Shown: positions 44,401-56,400 of the stretch, piece by piece | Layout: the number at the start of each line of letters is the position of its first letter | Numbering within the stretch: the stretch's first letter is position 1 | Source: Crossaster papposus | Lineage: Eukaryota; Echinodermata; Asteroidea; Velatida; Solasteridae | DNA length: 64,000 nt | Assembly: GCA_037893245.1 (NCBI GenBank) | Contig: JBAIAA010000110.1 | Coordinates: forward strand, 1-64,000 | Reading direction: 5' to 3' | Notes under the pieces: generated by a model | Told to the model about the DNA's origin: nothing | Seen by the model: only the letters and a program-made list of their open reading frames with translations | Database searches by the model: none | Translations under genes and position numbers: made by a program

Positions 44401-47400
44401 GCGTGCTGTCATTTTAAAGGAAATAATGATAGAAGTGGGGAAAAAATTGTCCTAGAGATGCATTTTTGAAATTGTTTCATTAGTAGTTAGTTCAAAATTG
44501 AAATCTTAGAATTTTGATTTTTTTTTCTCAGAATATACATTAAAAAAATTGTGCAATGCATACTGTAGTCTTGGCTCAAGAGGTCAATGTTCGCGTTTCG
44601 TGCGCAATATGTTAGAGTGCACGCATATCCGCATAGAGCCGCAACTGTTCATTGGATACTACGGTTGAACGCCTTGATCAAGGCTACCGGTACTGGTACA
44701 TCGTATTCCAAACATGATTTAAAAGTGGCTAGCATGCAGCTGTACGCAGTGCACGCAATTCAATTTTCTGTCACCCAATGCTCTACACCAGATGCCCTCC
44801 CTGTTAGAACATTCTTGGAACGTGCCTTAAACAGGAAACCACAAAATGCTACCTCTCCAGGGGGGGAAATCAAATTAAATTACCAGTCTCTGCAGTCAAT
44901 AGTTTTGTCTCTGCCTCTCTTCCACATTACATTAATTATTATCAAGGTCAACATTTCTTCCGCCACATGGTATTGTCTTGGGTGTGTCTTCGTGTCCTAT
45001 AATTCAATCATATTTTTGGCTTCCTGTTGACCCAAAATGATGCTTCTGTTTGCATGCCATTAAGAAAGTGTGGGGTGTCATTGGGAAATATATTTATTCA
45101 TTTTGTCCTAGGGCTGTGCATCGGAACCAGTCACTCCAGTACTCGATCGTTGATGTCAGGAACCGATTCTAGATTATGGAATCGAGTACCCTTAGCCAAC
45201 TTTACAAACTACACAGTAACTTTGACAGTGAAGGGTTGAATGTCATTTTGGGGGATTTGTTCAACCGGCGTGGGCAGTTGTTCTTATGTTTTTTAGGTTT
45301 TTTTTGAGATCGTCGTCCGGCGATTGTGAATTTGTATTTGTAAGAAATACTTTTATGTAGAACATACAAATTTTGAAAACTTAAAAATATAATTTTTATA
45401 TGATTTATTATTTTAGCCCACTGTGATTAAATTAATACCAAAATAAATTATTATTACCTTCCTCATTTTCAAAACTGGTGGCTATTGGAAAGATATTGTC
45501 CAAATTTCTTTTTTCCTTGTACATGTATCTGTTCAGATTTAATGGTTCATTTATTGTTTCTGTATCGTTTTTGCCCACATTTTGTATCCATCCTCTTTCC
45601 TTAACCTGTTTGACTTTTTGACTCTTTGACTCTTTGACCCTTGACCCTTGAACTTTGACTTTTGTTATTTGACCCTTGGCATTTGACCCACTGTTCTCTC
45701 TTTGTCCGTCTTCATCACAGGTTAGAAAATTTAGAGAAGAAAATTGTCGTGGACAGCGGAGAGACGCCCTGCATCGTCTACGAACTCAAGCACAAAGTGG
45801 AATACTTCAAAGAAAAACTGGAAGTGAGTCTAGATTTGAGGTCAAAGTCCATCGCAAGTCATCCAGGCTACAATGAACTGTGACAAAGCTAGTCTTGTTT
45901 TAAGACTGGATTTGTGGAGGGGCGGGAGGAGCAAATTTTGTCAAAGTGTGGTTTTGGAGCTGTGTGCACAGATATATATTCAATTGCTTAAAGGCAAAAG
46001 CGAAACATGAATTGTCTTAATTACTTGGAAGACGAAGTGTTTAATAAACCAATTCGATATTCCAACTGCGCATTAAGATTTGAAGATTTATCTTTTGAGA
46101 TAAACATTTCATTGTATGTGTGCAAATGCATACCGTTATCTGGTACCGTACCAGCAAATTTGAAACAGAGATCATCTTGTTCTGAAGTAACATTTTTCAA
46201 AAAAATGGTTGGACCAAACTTTTGTTTGAACAAACATTTTCGACGTCTTTTTGATTGCACCAAAAATTGCACAGAATGCAGATTCGGTTTACCATGCCCC
46301 CCATAGCCTTGTGTGCGTTTATCTGCCGGGTTTATTCTAAGAGAAAAATTGTCGAATCTTGTTGTGCACATGTGCATGCAAATGCTAATTTTTACTTTAA
46401 ATCGACACCGCGGAACAAAAAACGCCCCATTAAAAACCAAAGGATAGTTTGGTATTATCATTAATACAATATCGGTTACCAATCATCTTGTATTTTTGTA
46501 TCCACTTAACGACTGACAAACATAATAATAAAAAGGCTGAAGGGTTTTCGTTAATGGGTTGTGCTCGGCTTATCCATTTTTCATGAATCTGAGTTAGTAA
46601 ATATTGATGAATTGCCGTAATGGCAGAGAAATTTGCCTGAAAATAAACGAGTCTTTCGCTTTGCGTGTTCCCGTCCCAGGTTGCAACAAGTTTATGCAGT
46701 AGGTTGATTTATGAACCAACTCTCAATGCTGCAAATTACCATATGTTTCACCCTGTGTTGGCGATTAAATTGAGCCCCCGGCTCCGTCTGTAGATGATGT
46801 ATGTCTGTTATTTGTTGGGGAAAAAAACCATTAGGGATCGTTAAAATATGTTTCAGGTTCAAAATGCCCTAAAGAACTCACAAGCATTTTTTTTTTTAAA
46901 GGCAATTTTGAAGTGCGCGAAAATTCTAAGAATAAGTTTCGATTTTAGTTTTTTAACCTCGCTTCTCAGAACTCTGAAAAAATGAAATCTCATTAATTTT
47001 TTTAATAGCAGTGTTACACAATATGTGTAAATGCAGAGTACTGCAACTGTATTTCCAAGAGCTTACCGGTACATGTACATGTACTTGAGGGTGGAGCACA
47101 AGTGTTGTGAGTTCAGAATATGCCAAATGAGGCTTACTATGCCGTGGGCATGGGTAAGTACTGTACGTAACTCCTGAAGTCCAGCAAAACTTCGACTTGT
47201 TTTCTAATTTTGTCCTGCGTTTTCTGTTTTCGTATTTTGTGAAAAGTTTGATCCTACTATTCTATTATATATTTATATTAAGAAAATCTTGATCGCGAAA
47301 AAAACAAGAACAACATAGGAAAAAGTGCTGTTTTTCTTGCTTTTCTCAGCATCCATGATTGTAAAACTTCGGACAGGTCAGTTAAATTATATTTACTATA

Positions 47401-50400
47401 AAATACAACCCTACAAATCCACCCATTCATCACCCATACACCAATGACCAATGGTGTATCCTACCTTTTAAAAAGGAAAATTGTAGAGTAATTTTGCAGA
47501 AACTTATGTGCAATATACAGCATGATTGATGTATCTTAGAGTTTTGGTCATGTTGATTATATTAATCATTGACAGAGCAACATTTGTGATTCTGGCTTCC
47601 TTTCCGTTTTTGTTTCTGAGCAGAGCGTGGAGCATTTAAGCTGGCTGGGTCTTTTCAAAGAGGTCGTGGCGGAGTCCCAGAGTAGGCTTCCGTTCTACCG
47701 ACAGAGACTAAGGAAAACGGAGGAGGAACAGAGAAGAGTCTTGGACAAATTCAACAAAATCAAGTAAGATTGCCTCGGAATGGTCCAAAAAATAAATGAT
47801 AGAGTGACTGAAAATTTCTCCAAAAATGTTTTCTCTGGGGTTTTGCTCTTGGAGCCACCCATTAAAGATTGCTTACCGGATCCTCCGAGATTCATCACGT
47901 TTTGAAGGAATAAATTATAAAAAAAATCATGCATCACCAAAAAAAAGCTGGTTTATACTTCGCGCAAAATCAAATGCGGCGCAAATTTGACATCATGAAG
48001 CATTCGCTGCGAACATATGCCAAGGTTAAAACATGTTCAACTTTTGCGAATACGCAGCGTGAAAGCTGCCCGTGACGCCACAAATTTGTGTGTGTGTTTC
48101 TGCTTTTGTGTCGAGTACAGTCATCACTTACTTTAAAATAAGATATTTCTTAATAATTCGGTAGTAATTTTTTTTTGATATCTGCAAATGGTGTATCCTA
48201 CCTTTAACAAAGATTTGACGTGGTTTGACCTTTGACCTTCTGTAGGCATGTCCAGTTAACAGACGACGTCAGGGAATACCTACGGAAGCCCACGTTTGAC
48301 AACTGGCAGTGGGAGGATGCTGAGATGATGATACTCCTGCAACAGATGTACATAGACTTAGACTTCACTAGCAAATTCAATATTGAGGTATGTCATTTGG
48401 TAGTCTATGGAATAGCCGCTTTGATATAGTAATGTGACCTGGCACCACGAAATGAGCGGGAAGTCGCACATGGCCAAAACGAGTTATTGGCCAAAACGTC
48501 AATTTTTTAAGTGGGAGTTCGGTTTTGAGTTGTTAACGTTTTTACATATAAACAAACCTTCTTTATGATTTCCCAAAATTGTATAGCTCAATCAAAACTC
48601 TAAAGTGTTTTTTGGTGGCTGAATTGCACTGAGTGATACATGTACCGGTAGTATAGTTGGCACGGTTCACAGACTTTGAACTCCGTTTTCTTAAAACAAG
48701 GGAGTACGACTTCAGCAATTTCAAAAGAGTATAGCGGCAACTAGGAATAAGCTACAGCAACACACAATACATCGTTTGAAAGCTTAGGACCTCTTCCTTC
48801 TAGAAATATAATAATGTCAACTTTGTTATTTCGCGACTTTTTACTCATTTTGTGATGCCAGGTCACATATACTTGTATGCGAGCATATTCGGCGATTAAT
48901 TGTCACTATGAGGCCCAAAGACGTAAAAACCTTTTGTTGGAATGAAAAACGTGAAATGAAAAATAGGTCCTCTGTTTACGTACATGAATTACAAAAAGTG
49001 ATAATGGAGTCTATTATTTACTTTTCAAGTTTTGTTGGTTCCAACAAAAGGTTTTCCCGTATTTGGACCTCACAGTGTGTAGTCGAGTTCTGCAATTCAA
49101 TTTCGGTTGAAGGGAAAATAAGTCAAATAGATGACGCGAATTCATAAACATTTTTTTTTTTTTGAAATACCGCGTGACAAACACGAGGATGGTACGACAA
49201 ACTATCTAAAATGCATCCGAGGCAGAGATATCGCAGAATAAGAACCAATATCATTATCATCATCATCATCTTGTGTCTAGAGGTGTTGAGTGGGTGGCCT
49301 TTTGAGAGGAATTCCCATGGAGAATCAGTCCGAGACTGTATAGCCATTACTCATAGTCTCTTGAGGTAGACCTGAGAAGAACAAAAACGAACAGAGAAAG
49401 AGTGAACAAAAAATAGGGGAAAAAAGAATGATAAAGAATTCATGGAGCATTCGAGTAAAAAAAAAAAAAAAAAAAAAATGTTAAAGTGTCTCATCCGTGT
49501 GACCAGAGCGTGAAAACGATTTTCAACAATTTCCCGTGGCTAGAACCGTTCTTGTGACCGTGACTCAGACTAAAGTCCTTGGGAGAACAGAAAAAAGTGT
49601 GACTCCAGGTCATAAAACAAAGGCAAAAAACAAGGAAAACAAAACATGCGGCTTGATTACGTTTTTGGTGCCGGCGCTTGCATGAATAAACCCAGGTTCA
49701 TTATTTTTGTCGATGCCCGAGGTATGGACAACGAAGGTACGCTAGCACACTTGGCATACAAATTAACCATTTGCAGAGCCCAACATGTTTTTTGTGTGTT
49801 TGTTTTTTTCCCCGTTTTTTTCCTTCAAATTTCGATACGGTGCGTGCGTTACATTAGCCATGATGAGTACTTGTGCCTGCAGTGAAAAGATCGGAATCGC
49901 GTTTAATAAGATTGCTCATCAGACGGGAGTTCTTTTGCTTGTGCCTTTTATTTTACTATCTTGTTCAATTTGTAAAATTGGCAGGCTCAAATTCCAATGT
50001 ACTTATATTTTCATTCGCAAATAAAATTGCTGCTCTAGTTTTTATTAATTGTTTTTTTTAACCAGTTCACGTTGGGTGCCGTGTATATACACGCTAGGTT
50101 TTTTTGGAATTCAAAACGGAAGACGGATAAACACATAACGAGCAAGGCTGGAAATATCTGTCAGCAACCGGCTCGCAGTGAGTGTCAAGCCGGAAATATC
50201 AGGGTGTGCTTAACCCACAGATGCCGGCCTGAACCAGTCTCGGTTCGAGGTTCGTGAAAAACAATCCCGCGCCTGGGCACGATCGATGTATAAAATAATC
50301 CCGACGACAACTGGTTAATAAAATTTGTGGCATACCTGAAGTTATCATTGAATTATTTTTCTTTTTTTTCCACATGTAAAGACTCAGTTTAAGTTTTTCC

Positions 50401-53400
50401 CCAACTTTGGAAGCATCAGATTAAAAAGGTTTTCCTGTATTTTTCCTTTAGTTTTCTTTTACATTTATTTTATATTTTCTTTACTTTTTCTTTAATCTTT
50501 CTTTACTTTTCCTTTAGTTTTCCTTTACTTTTCCTTTACTTTTTTCTTTACTTTTCCTTTACTTTTTCTTTACTTTTCCTTTACTTTTCCTTTACTTTTC
50601 CTTTACTTTTCCTTTACTTTTCCTTTACTTTTCTTTACTTTTCTTTTACTTTTCCTTTACTTTTCCTTTACTTTTTCTTACTTTTTACTTTACTTTTCCT
50701 TAACTTGTCTATTTTTCCTACATTTAGATGCCAATATTACAGAACTTCCTGTTTGAGGTCTTCAGACACTACAACCACGTACCATTCCACAATTTCAAGC
50801 ACTGCTTCTGTGTCTCACAAATGGTAGGATTTTAAATCATAAATTTGGATCTGAATAGATATAGATTTCAATAGATTTAGATTTGACAAGATTTGTGTTT
50901 CGTCTAATTTAGGGGGTATTCTGTATGATTGTATTTGACACGAAACATACAGGCATCAAACGAGGCAAAAGGCAATACTCAGGATCCGACGATAATTATT
51001 TTTTTTCAAGTAAGGAGCTTTTTATTGAAATTAGAGAGGTTGTTTGCAGATATCAACAAAAATAATACCGAACTATTAGGAAATATCTTACTTATTTAAA
51101 GTAAATAATGACTGTAGGCATCCAGCAAAATTATTGTTGCCAGATAACCTGTAATTGTTCCGAAAAAATGAATTAAAAAAAGAAGAAAAATCACGATCAC
51201 CGGATGGCGATCGCGAGAAAAACAAGAAAACCATAAGAAAATTGCCCGACGCCGGTTGAAAACAAATGCCATTTTTCTTGCTTTTCCCGTCATCCATGAT
51301 TGTAAAACTGCGAACAGGTCAGTTAAACGATATGTACTATAAAATACAACCCCCTGAATAACTCAAGCAATTACCAATGGTGTATCTTACCTTTAACTGT
51401 TGATGTGCTCAATTGAAATAACTGTTATTTACAGCACAATATCCACCTAGACAGATGTCATATTGAGACTAGTGACGAAAAAAAAAACTTCTAAAGACAT
51501 TCCTCTGGTGCAGAAATGAGACTTCTCACTCACGTTAATGAAATTTTCACGAGCAAAGAAAAAATCAATGGCACTTGGCTCTACAGCGGAACCCTGAACA
51601 AATAGACTGAAAATGGCTCCAACCCTTTGAAGAAAAAAAAAAAAAAAAAAAAAAAGCAAGAACGAAAATGAAAGGCTGTAATGGAATGTTGTTTTTCTTG
51701 ATAAAAGCCTCGCCGAACCATTATGTGCGTTTAAATGCATGACGACTATTAGATCACCATCAGTTGGCAAATGGACTGGCTGCCATGTTTTGATAGAGAC
51801 AACATGAGTGTTCTCTGCCCGCCGTGGAGTTTCGGAAACAGAAACAGTGTCGGCAAAAATACATAAATCATGGGCGTCGGAGTGTTTGCTTGACAGATCA
51901 AGTACCGACGGAACATTGGAGATGATAAATGGGCACATAAAACCGTCCAATTGTACAATTATTGCAGCCCAGCATTTATTTGTCACTACTGGGGAACTTA
52001 ATGGATTGAGATTTTTGTTTCACCTGAACGAATTTCAGAAAAAGACTACTGGGTATATATGCATTCATTATTTCTGTACGTAGTCCGTCCGTCCGTACGT
52101 ATATGGCATTTGGGTTAAAGTTTCGAAAAAATTGGTCTTACATGTATATGCAACTTTGAAGTCCAATTTCAATTCAACTTTGGTCATGGTGCTCCCCTTA
52201 CTTCTTACTCGGTCATTAAGGTGTTTCGGGTCTTGAACACGGAGAAGGATTAAGCACAAGTCGGGCTAGAGCATTGCTTCAAACTAGTGAATAGTACTGT
52301 ACGTCATCGGTTTGACATCTGATAAACTGTCTTCGAATCTTTCCATGTTTAGCGTCACTCCCCTGGCCTCCAAATCCTCCTGCGGTTTGTTTTTTATGCT
52401 GTACATGTATGTATTTGTCTTTGAATCTGGGGATTTCACGGCCCACTTAAATGATCTCTGGTCCCTCCAGTCCATAGAAATGTATCGTCTCACTCGCTGC
52501 ACTGTCTTCCAAAATAACAAGTCACTCCATCTCGCGGATATTTGGAATCTAGTTCTCAGACATCAGAACCCTCTCCCAGACTCTGCCTTCTATCAAGAGG
52601 TCATCACCTAGGGCATTCTCCACGGTCGCCATAGCAACGCCTGCTTACTTAAAACTGTAGCCAGAAGACGATTTGCACAAAAATACTCGTCTTGTTTTTC
52701 CCCAGAGCTAGTTCGGGTCAGCACCATCCACTATAAACATGTATTCCCAAGACTGGGAAGATTTTTTTATTTTTTTTTTTTTTTTTTATTGTATTGCGCG
52801 TATCAAGGCATTCTAAATATTTATAGAGCCAGAGGTGGAGCTGAAGCTGTTGACGAAACCTAGATTTCTAAAATTGCCCTGGCCGCAGTCCTTAGGAACA
52901 ATATTATTGAATTACGTGTAGATCATTCTATTTAATTCCAATCACCGTTGCAACCTCGCTTGTTGCATCATCTCTGACTGAACTATTCCGCCCCTGGCTC
53001 CAATTAATTGCCTTTTTTTCTAATTAATCCCGTGCAGCTAATAATTCATATCAATTGAAGCATATCTATAATGTACATGTGAATGCTAGTTAGGGAGGAA
53101 TTTACCAACAACGTATCTGCCAAAAAAAAGAAAAAAACAAAACATTCCATCATATTTGAAGAAAAAAATGAATTGTTTGTCAAAGCTAGTTAATTAAAGT
53201 TGCAATATAAAAAAGAGCTGAATGGACAAAAGCACATTTTCAGATTGGGATATTTTCCAAGAGCTTGTGAATATTACTGAAACATCTTTTCTTCTTCAAT
53301 AATTAAATCAATCCCGTTGAAACAAAAATTAAAATTGTATATTATCACATGCGATGGAAATGAATAGGCTATAGTGTAGCGGGTTTAGCTTGAAACTAAT

Positions 53401-56400
53401 CCAACATAATCTAACTAGTTTACATGTTCTTTAGGCTCTGTTCGATTGAGCAGTACAGACCCTATTTTTACATATTTCTGGAAGGCATCAGAATCGCATT
53501 CTGTTGGGTTACAAGGTCCAGTCACAAGTCCAGTCACAAGTCCAGTCACAAGTCCTGTAACAGGTCCTGTCACAGGTCCTGTCACAAGTCCTGTCACAAG
53601 TCCTGTCACAGGTCCTGTCACAAGTCCTGTCACAAGTCCTGTCACAAGTCCAGTCACATGTCCAGTCACAAGTCCAGTCACAAGTCCAGTCACAAGTCCA
53701 GTCACAAGTCTAGTCACAAGTCCAGTCACAAGTCCTTTCACAAGTCCAGTCACAAGTCCAGTCACAAGTCCAGTCACAAGTCCTTTCACAAGTCCAGTCA
53801 CAAGTCCAGTCACAAGTCCAGTCACAAGTCCAGTCACAAGTCCAGTCACAAGTCCAGTCACAAGTCCAGTCACAAGTCCAGTCACAAGTCCTTTCACAAG
53901 TCCTTTTACAAGTCCTTTCACAAGTCCAGTCACAAGTCCTTTCATAAAGCCAGTCGCAAGTAACTGGTTGAAAGGACTTGTGACTGGACTTGTGACTACA
54001 AGTCCAGTCACAAGTCCTTTCACAAGTCCTGTCACAAGTCCTGTCACAAGTCCTTTCACAAGTCCAATCACAAGTCCTTTCATAAAGCCAGTCGCAAGTA
54101 ACTGGTTGAACAATGACAAAGGAATGCTTTTTGTTAACAGTTTATCGGAATAGCTAGTGACTTGACTTGAGACTGAAGGACTTGTGATAAACTTGCAGGG
54201 AATTGCAGGGACTTGCGGGGACTTGCGGGGACTCGAATACAACTCTGCATATGAGTCACAGTAACACTCTGTTGTATTTCGCAGGGAATTCTCGGGGAAC
54301 CGTAAGTGGGTCGGGGTTAAAATCGACAAAAGTCCACCCGGTGAGGTAGCAGAAGTAGGGAAGTTGAAGATTGTGTAGATTCTCAAGCCAAGATTTCAGA
54401 ATCCTGCCTCTTTTCTCCAAATGAAGAAGTTCCACACGCGTTGATCCTTATCAACAAATCAATAACCTTACACCCACGCAATGATGTGCAAACTCCTATA
54501 CATGTACCGTAGCCGATTTACCTTACAGTAATAGATAGATTCACAGCTCACAGGTTTGGCTGTTCGGCAGGCGCAGTTTATTCTGTCCGTAGGGAGTAGC
54601 GACGTGTCTGGATTAGAATCAGCATCTTGAGTTACATCGTGTTTTGCAGCTATCTTGTTTTTCCATTTTGCTGGTTGTCTGGAATTATTGATGAACTGCA
54701 AGTAAATCTAAGTCTTCAAGACCGGATATTCGATGTTCCAAATCTCCGATTTTTTTCTCAAATTGACAATTTTTCTGTTGGCTTTGCTAATGGTCCCACT
54801 TTTGTACATGTTACGATTGTTGGCGGAAAATATTTTGTAGGGAAAATTGTTATTTTTTGTATTATTGCTGATATTTTATAATTGTTGCTGATCATATGAT
54901 TACTTTAACAATTCTGTAGTGTCGAGCCCGAAATCTACTTACAGGTTATTACGCTTACATGTACCAAACCAGTTAGCGACATTACAAACCAACAGGGGCA
55001 AATTTCATAAAGCGTGTAAGCAAAATAATTTGCTAAGCACGAAAACGTCTTGCTCAGTAAAAACAGGTTACCAGCCAAAACTCCATGTGCTTTTAAATGC
55101 TAAGCAAAAACCAGCTGAATACTGGTCATAAACAAAAAACATCAACTGAAAATTTGGTTTGTAACCCTGTTTTTGCCAAGGAAGAATTGTCATGCTAAGG
55201 CATTAAAAAAAATGTTATGTTGGCGTAACGGGCCCAAAAAAATAGGGTAGGTAGGTAGGGATTCTTTTTTTTCCCTTTTTTTTTTTTTTCCTCTCCTCTT
55301 CTCCCAGCAATGAAAATGATATGTTTTATAATTGTTTAAGCCGGTAGTGATACACGATAGCGTGTCCAGGTTCAATATATACACAATCCACACACACAAC
55401 AATGAGAAACGGTGAAAAATGGTTTCAAACGTATTTATAACTAGATTTATATAGATTTTAATCATTAAATTTCGTCCCTTGAAAAAAAATATATCCAGGG
55501 TCGGCCGTATTTTTAGGGTTGGTCGGGTTACGCCAACATAACATTTATTTTTTATGCCTAAGCACATGTTTGTGCTTGAATGTTTTATGGAATTGGGCCC
55601 AGGGGCCAATTTCATAGAGCTGCTTAAGCAAAAACCTTGCTTGGTAAATCAAGTTTGGAGCTAAAATTCCATGTGATAGTTTTACTAAGCTAACAACAGA
55701 TAAAAATAAATCACAATTAATAATATACATCACATGGAGTTTTGGCTGGTAAGCTGGTTTTACTAAGCAATAATATTTAGTGCTTAAGCAACTTTTATGC
55801 TTAAGCAGCTCTATAGCCCAGGTTACATGAATGCCGTAGATAAGGGAGGGTTTTGGTTTTTTTAGTGAAAAATTGGGGTAAAATGAAGACGACAAATTGT
55901 AACAGGAAAAGAAAGATGGCGCACACTGCAACGCACAGTGAACATGTCTTCCCAGTTCTGTCTTATTTTGCCTCACAAAACAACGCCTCACAATTCATGT
56001 TTTGATGATTTTTGCGCCAAGTTGATACGCATTCAGGTATCGCCTAGCTGTTAGTCTCACTCCGAGTATGTGGGTGAGAGGTAGAAACCCTTGGGGAACG
56101 CTAACCGTTGAAAACGAAGCGCCAACGGCATTACTTATCGCACTTTGTATTTTGTATCAATTCCCTTTTTTTTCGTGCCCTTTAAAATGCCAGAAGTCAA
56201 TTTTGATGGACAGGCCGGTGTGATATGAAAATTAGACTCTTGTGAAAAACAGACTGCTATTTTCCTATTGGTTAAACCCTCTCATGTGACTGCGCAATAC
56301 CGCCAATAAGCCCGTAAATCGTGGAGACTGAAATACACCTCACCGGCAAAATTGTTTGTCTCGGACACGACTAAAAACAACAGAAGGTTCAATTCAATTT

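Larger units (their letters stand above)
38813..45720 (+). other. PDE9A intron, 6.9 kb
   Basis: GTAAGT...CATCACAG. It contains a SINE, MITEs of families C, G, F and P, the second GCAGGATTTT repeat, and a TTTGACC-rich tandem run just before the acceptor. 38813-39733, 40491-40937, 41183-42149 and 44581-45247 hold nothing recognised. Confidence 0.85.
48388..50727 (+). other. PDE9A intron, 2.3 kb
   Basis: GTATGT...ACATTTAG. It holds an E and a P MITE and a long CTTTACTTTTC tract. 48867-50057 has a poly-T, a (CAT)n run at about 49253-49268 and a poly-A at about 49458-49478, and nothing else recognised. Confidence 0.8.

Noticed and set aside
44587-45030. 147-codon plus-strand frame
   Set aside because: Starts just after a repeat fragment, matches no known family by eye and cannot be joined to the flanking exons in PDE9A.
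46021-46482. 153-codon minus-strand frame in a PDE9A intron
   Set aside because: No recognisable domain, composition like the surrounding intron, and antisense to the gene.
51447-51986. 179-codon minus-strand frame in a PDE9A intron
   Set aside because: Contains a poly-Phe stretch from a poly-A run and no domain.
52312-52611. 99-codon frame as a possible extra PDE9A exon
   Set aside because: The joined exons already match human PDE9A without a gap at 50823/57710, and the frame has no similarity to the protein.
53415-54386. 323-codon minus-strand frame and 235- and 179-codon plus-strand frames
   Set aside because: Same artefact of the 12-bp minisatellite in hAT copy 4.
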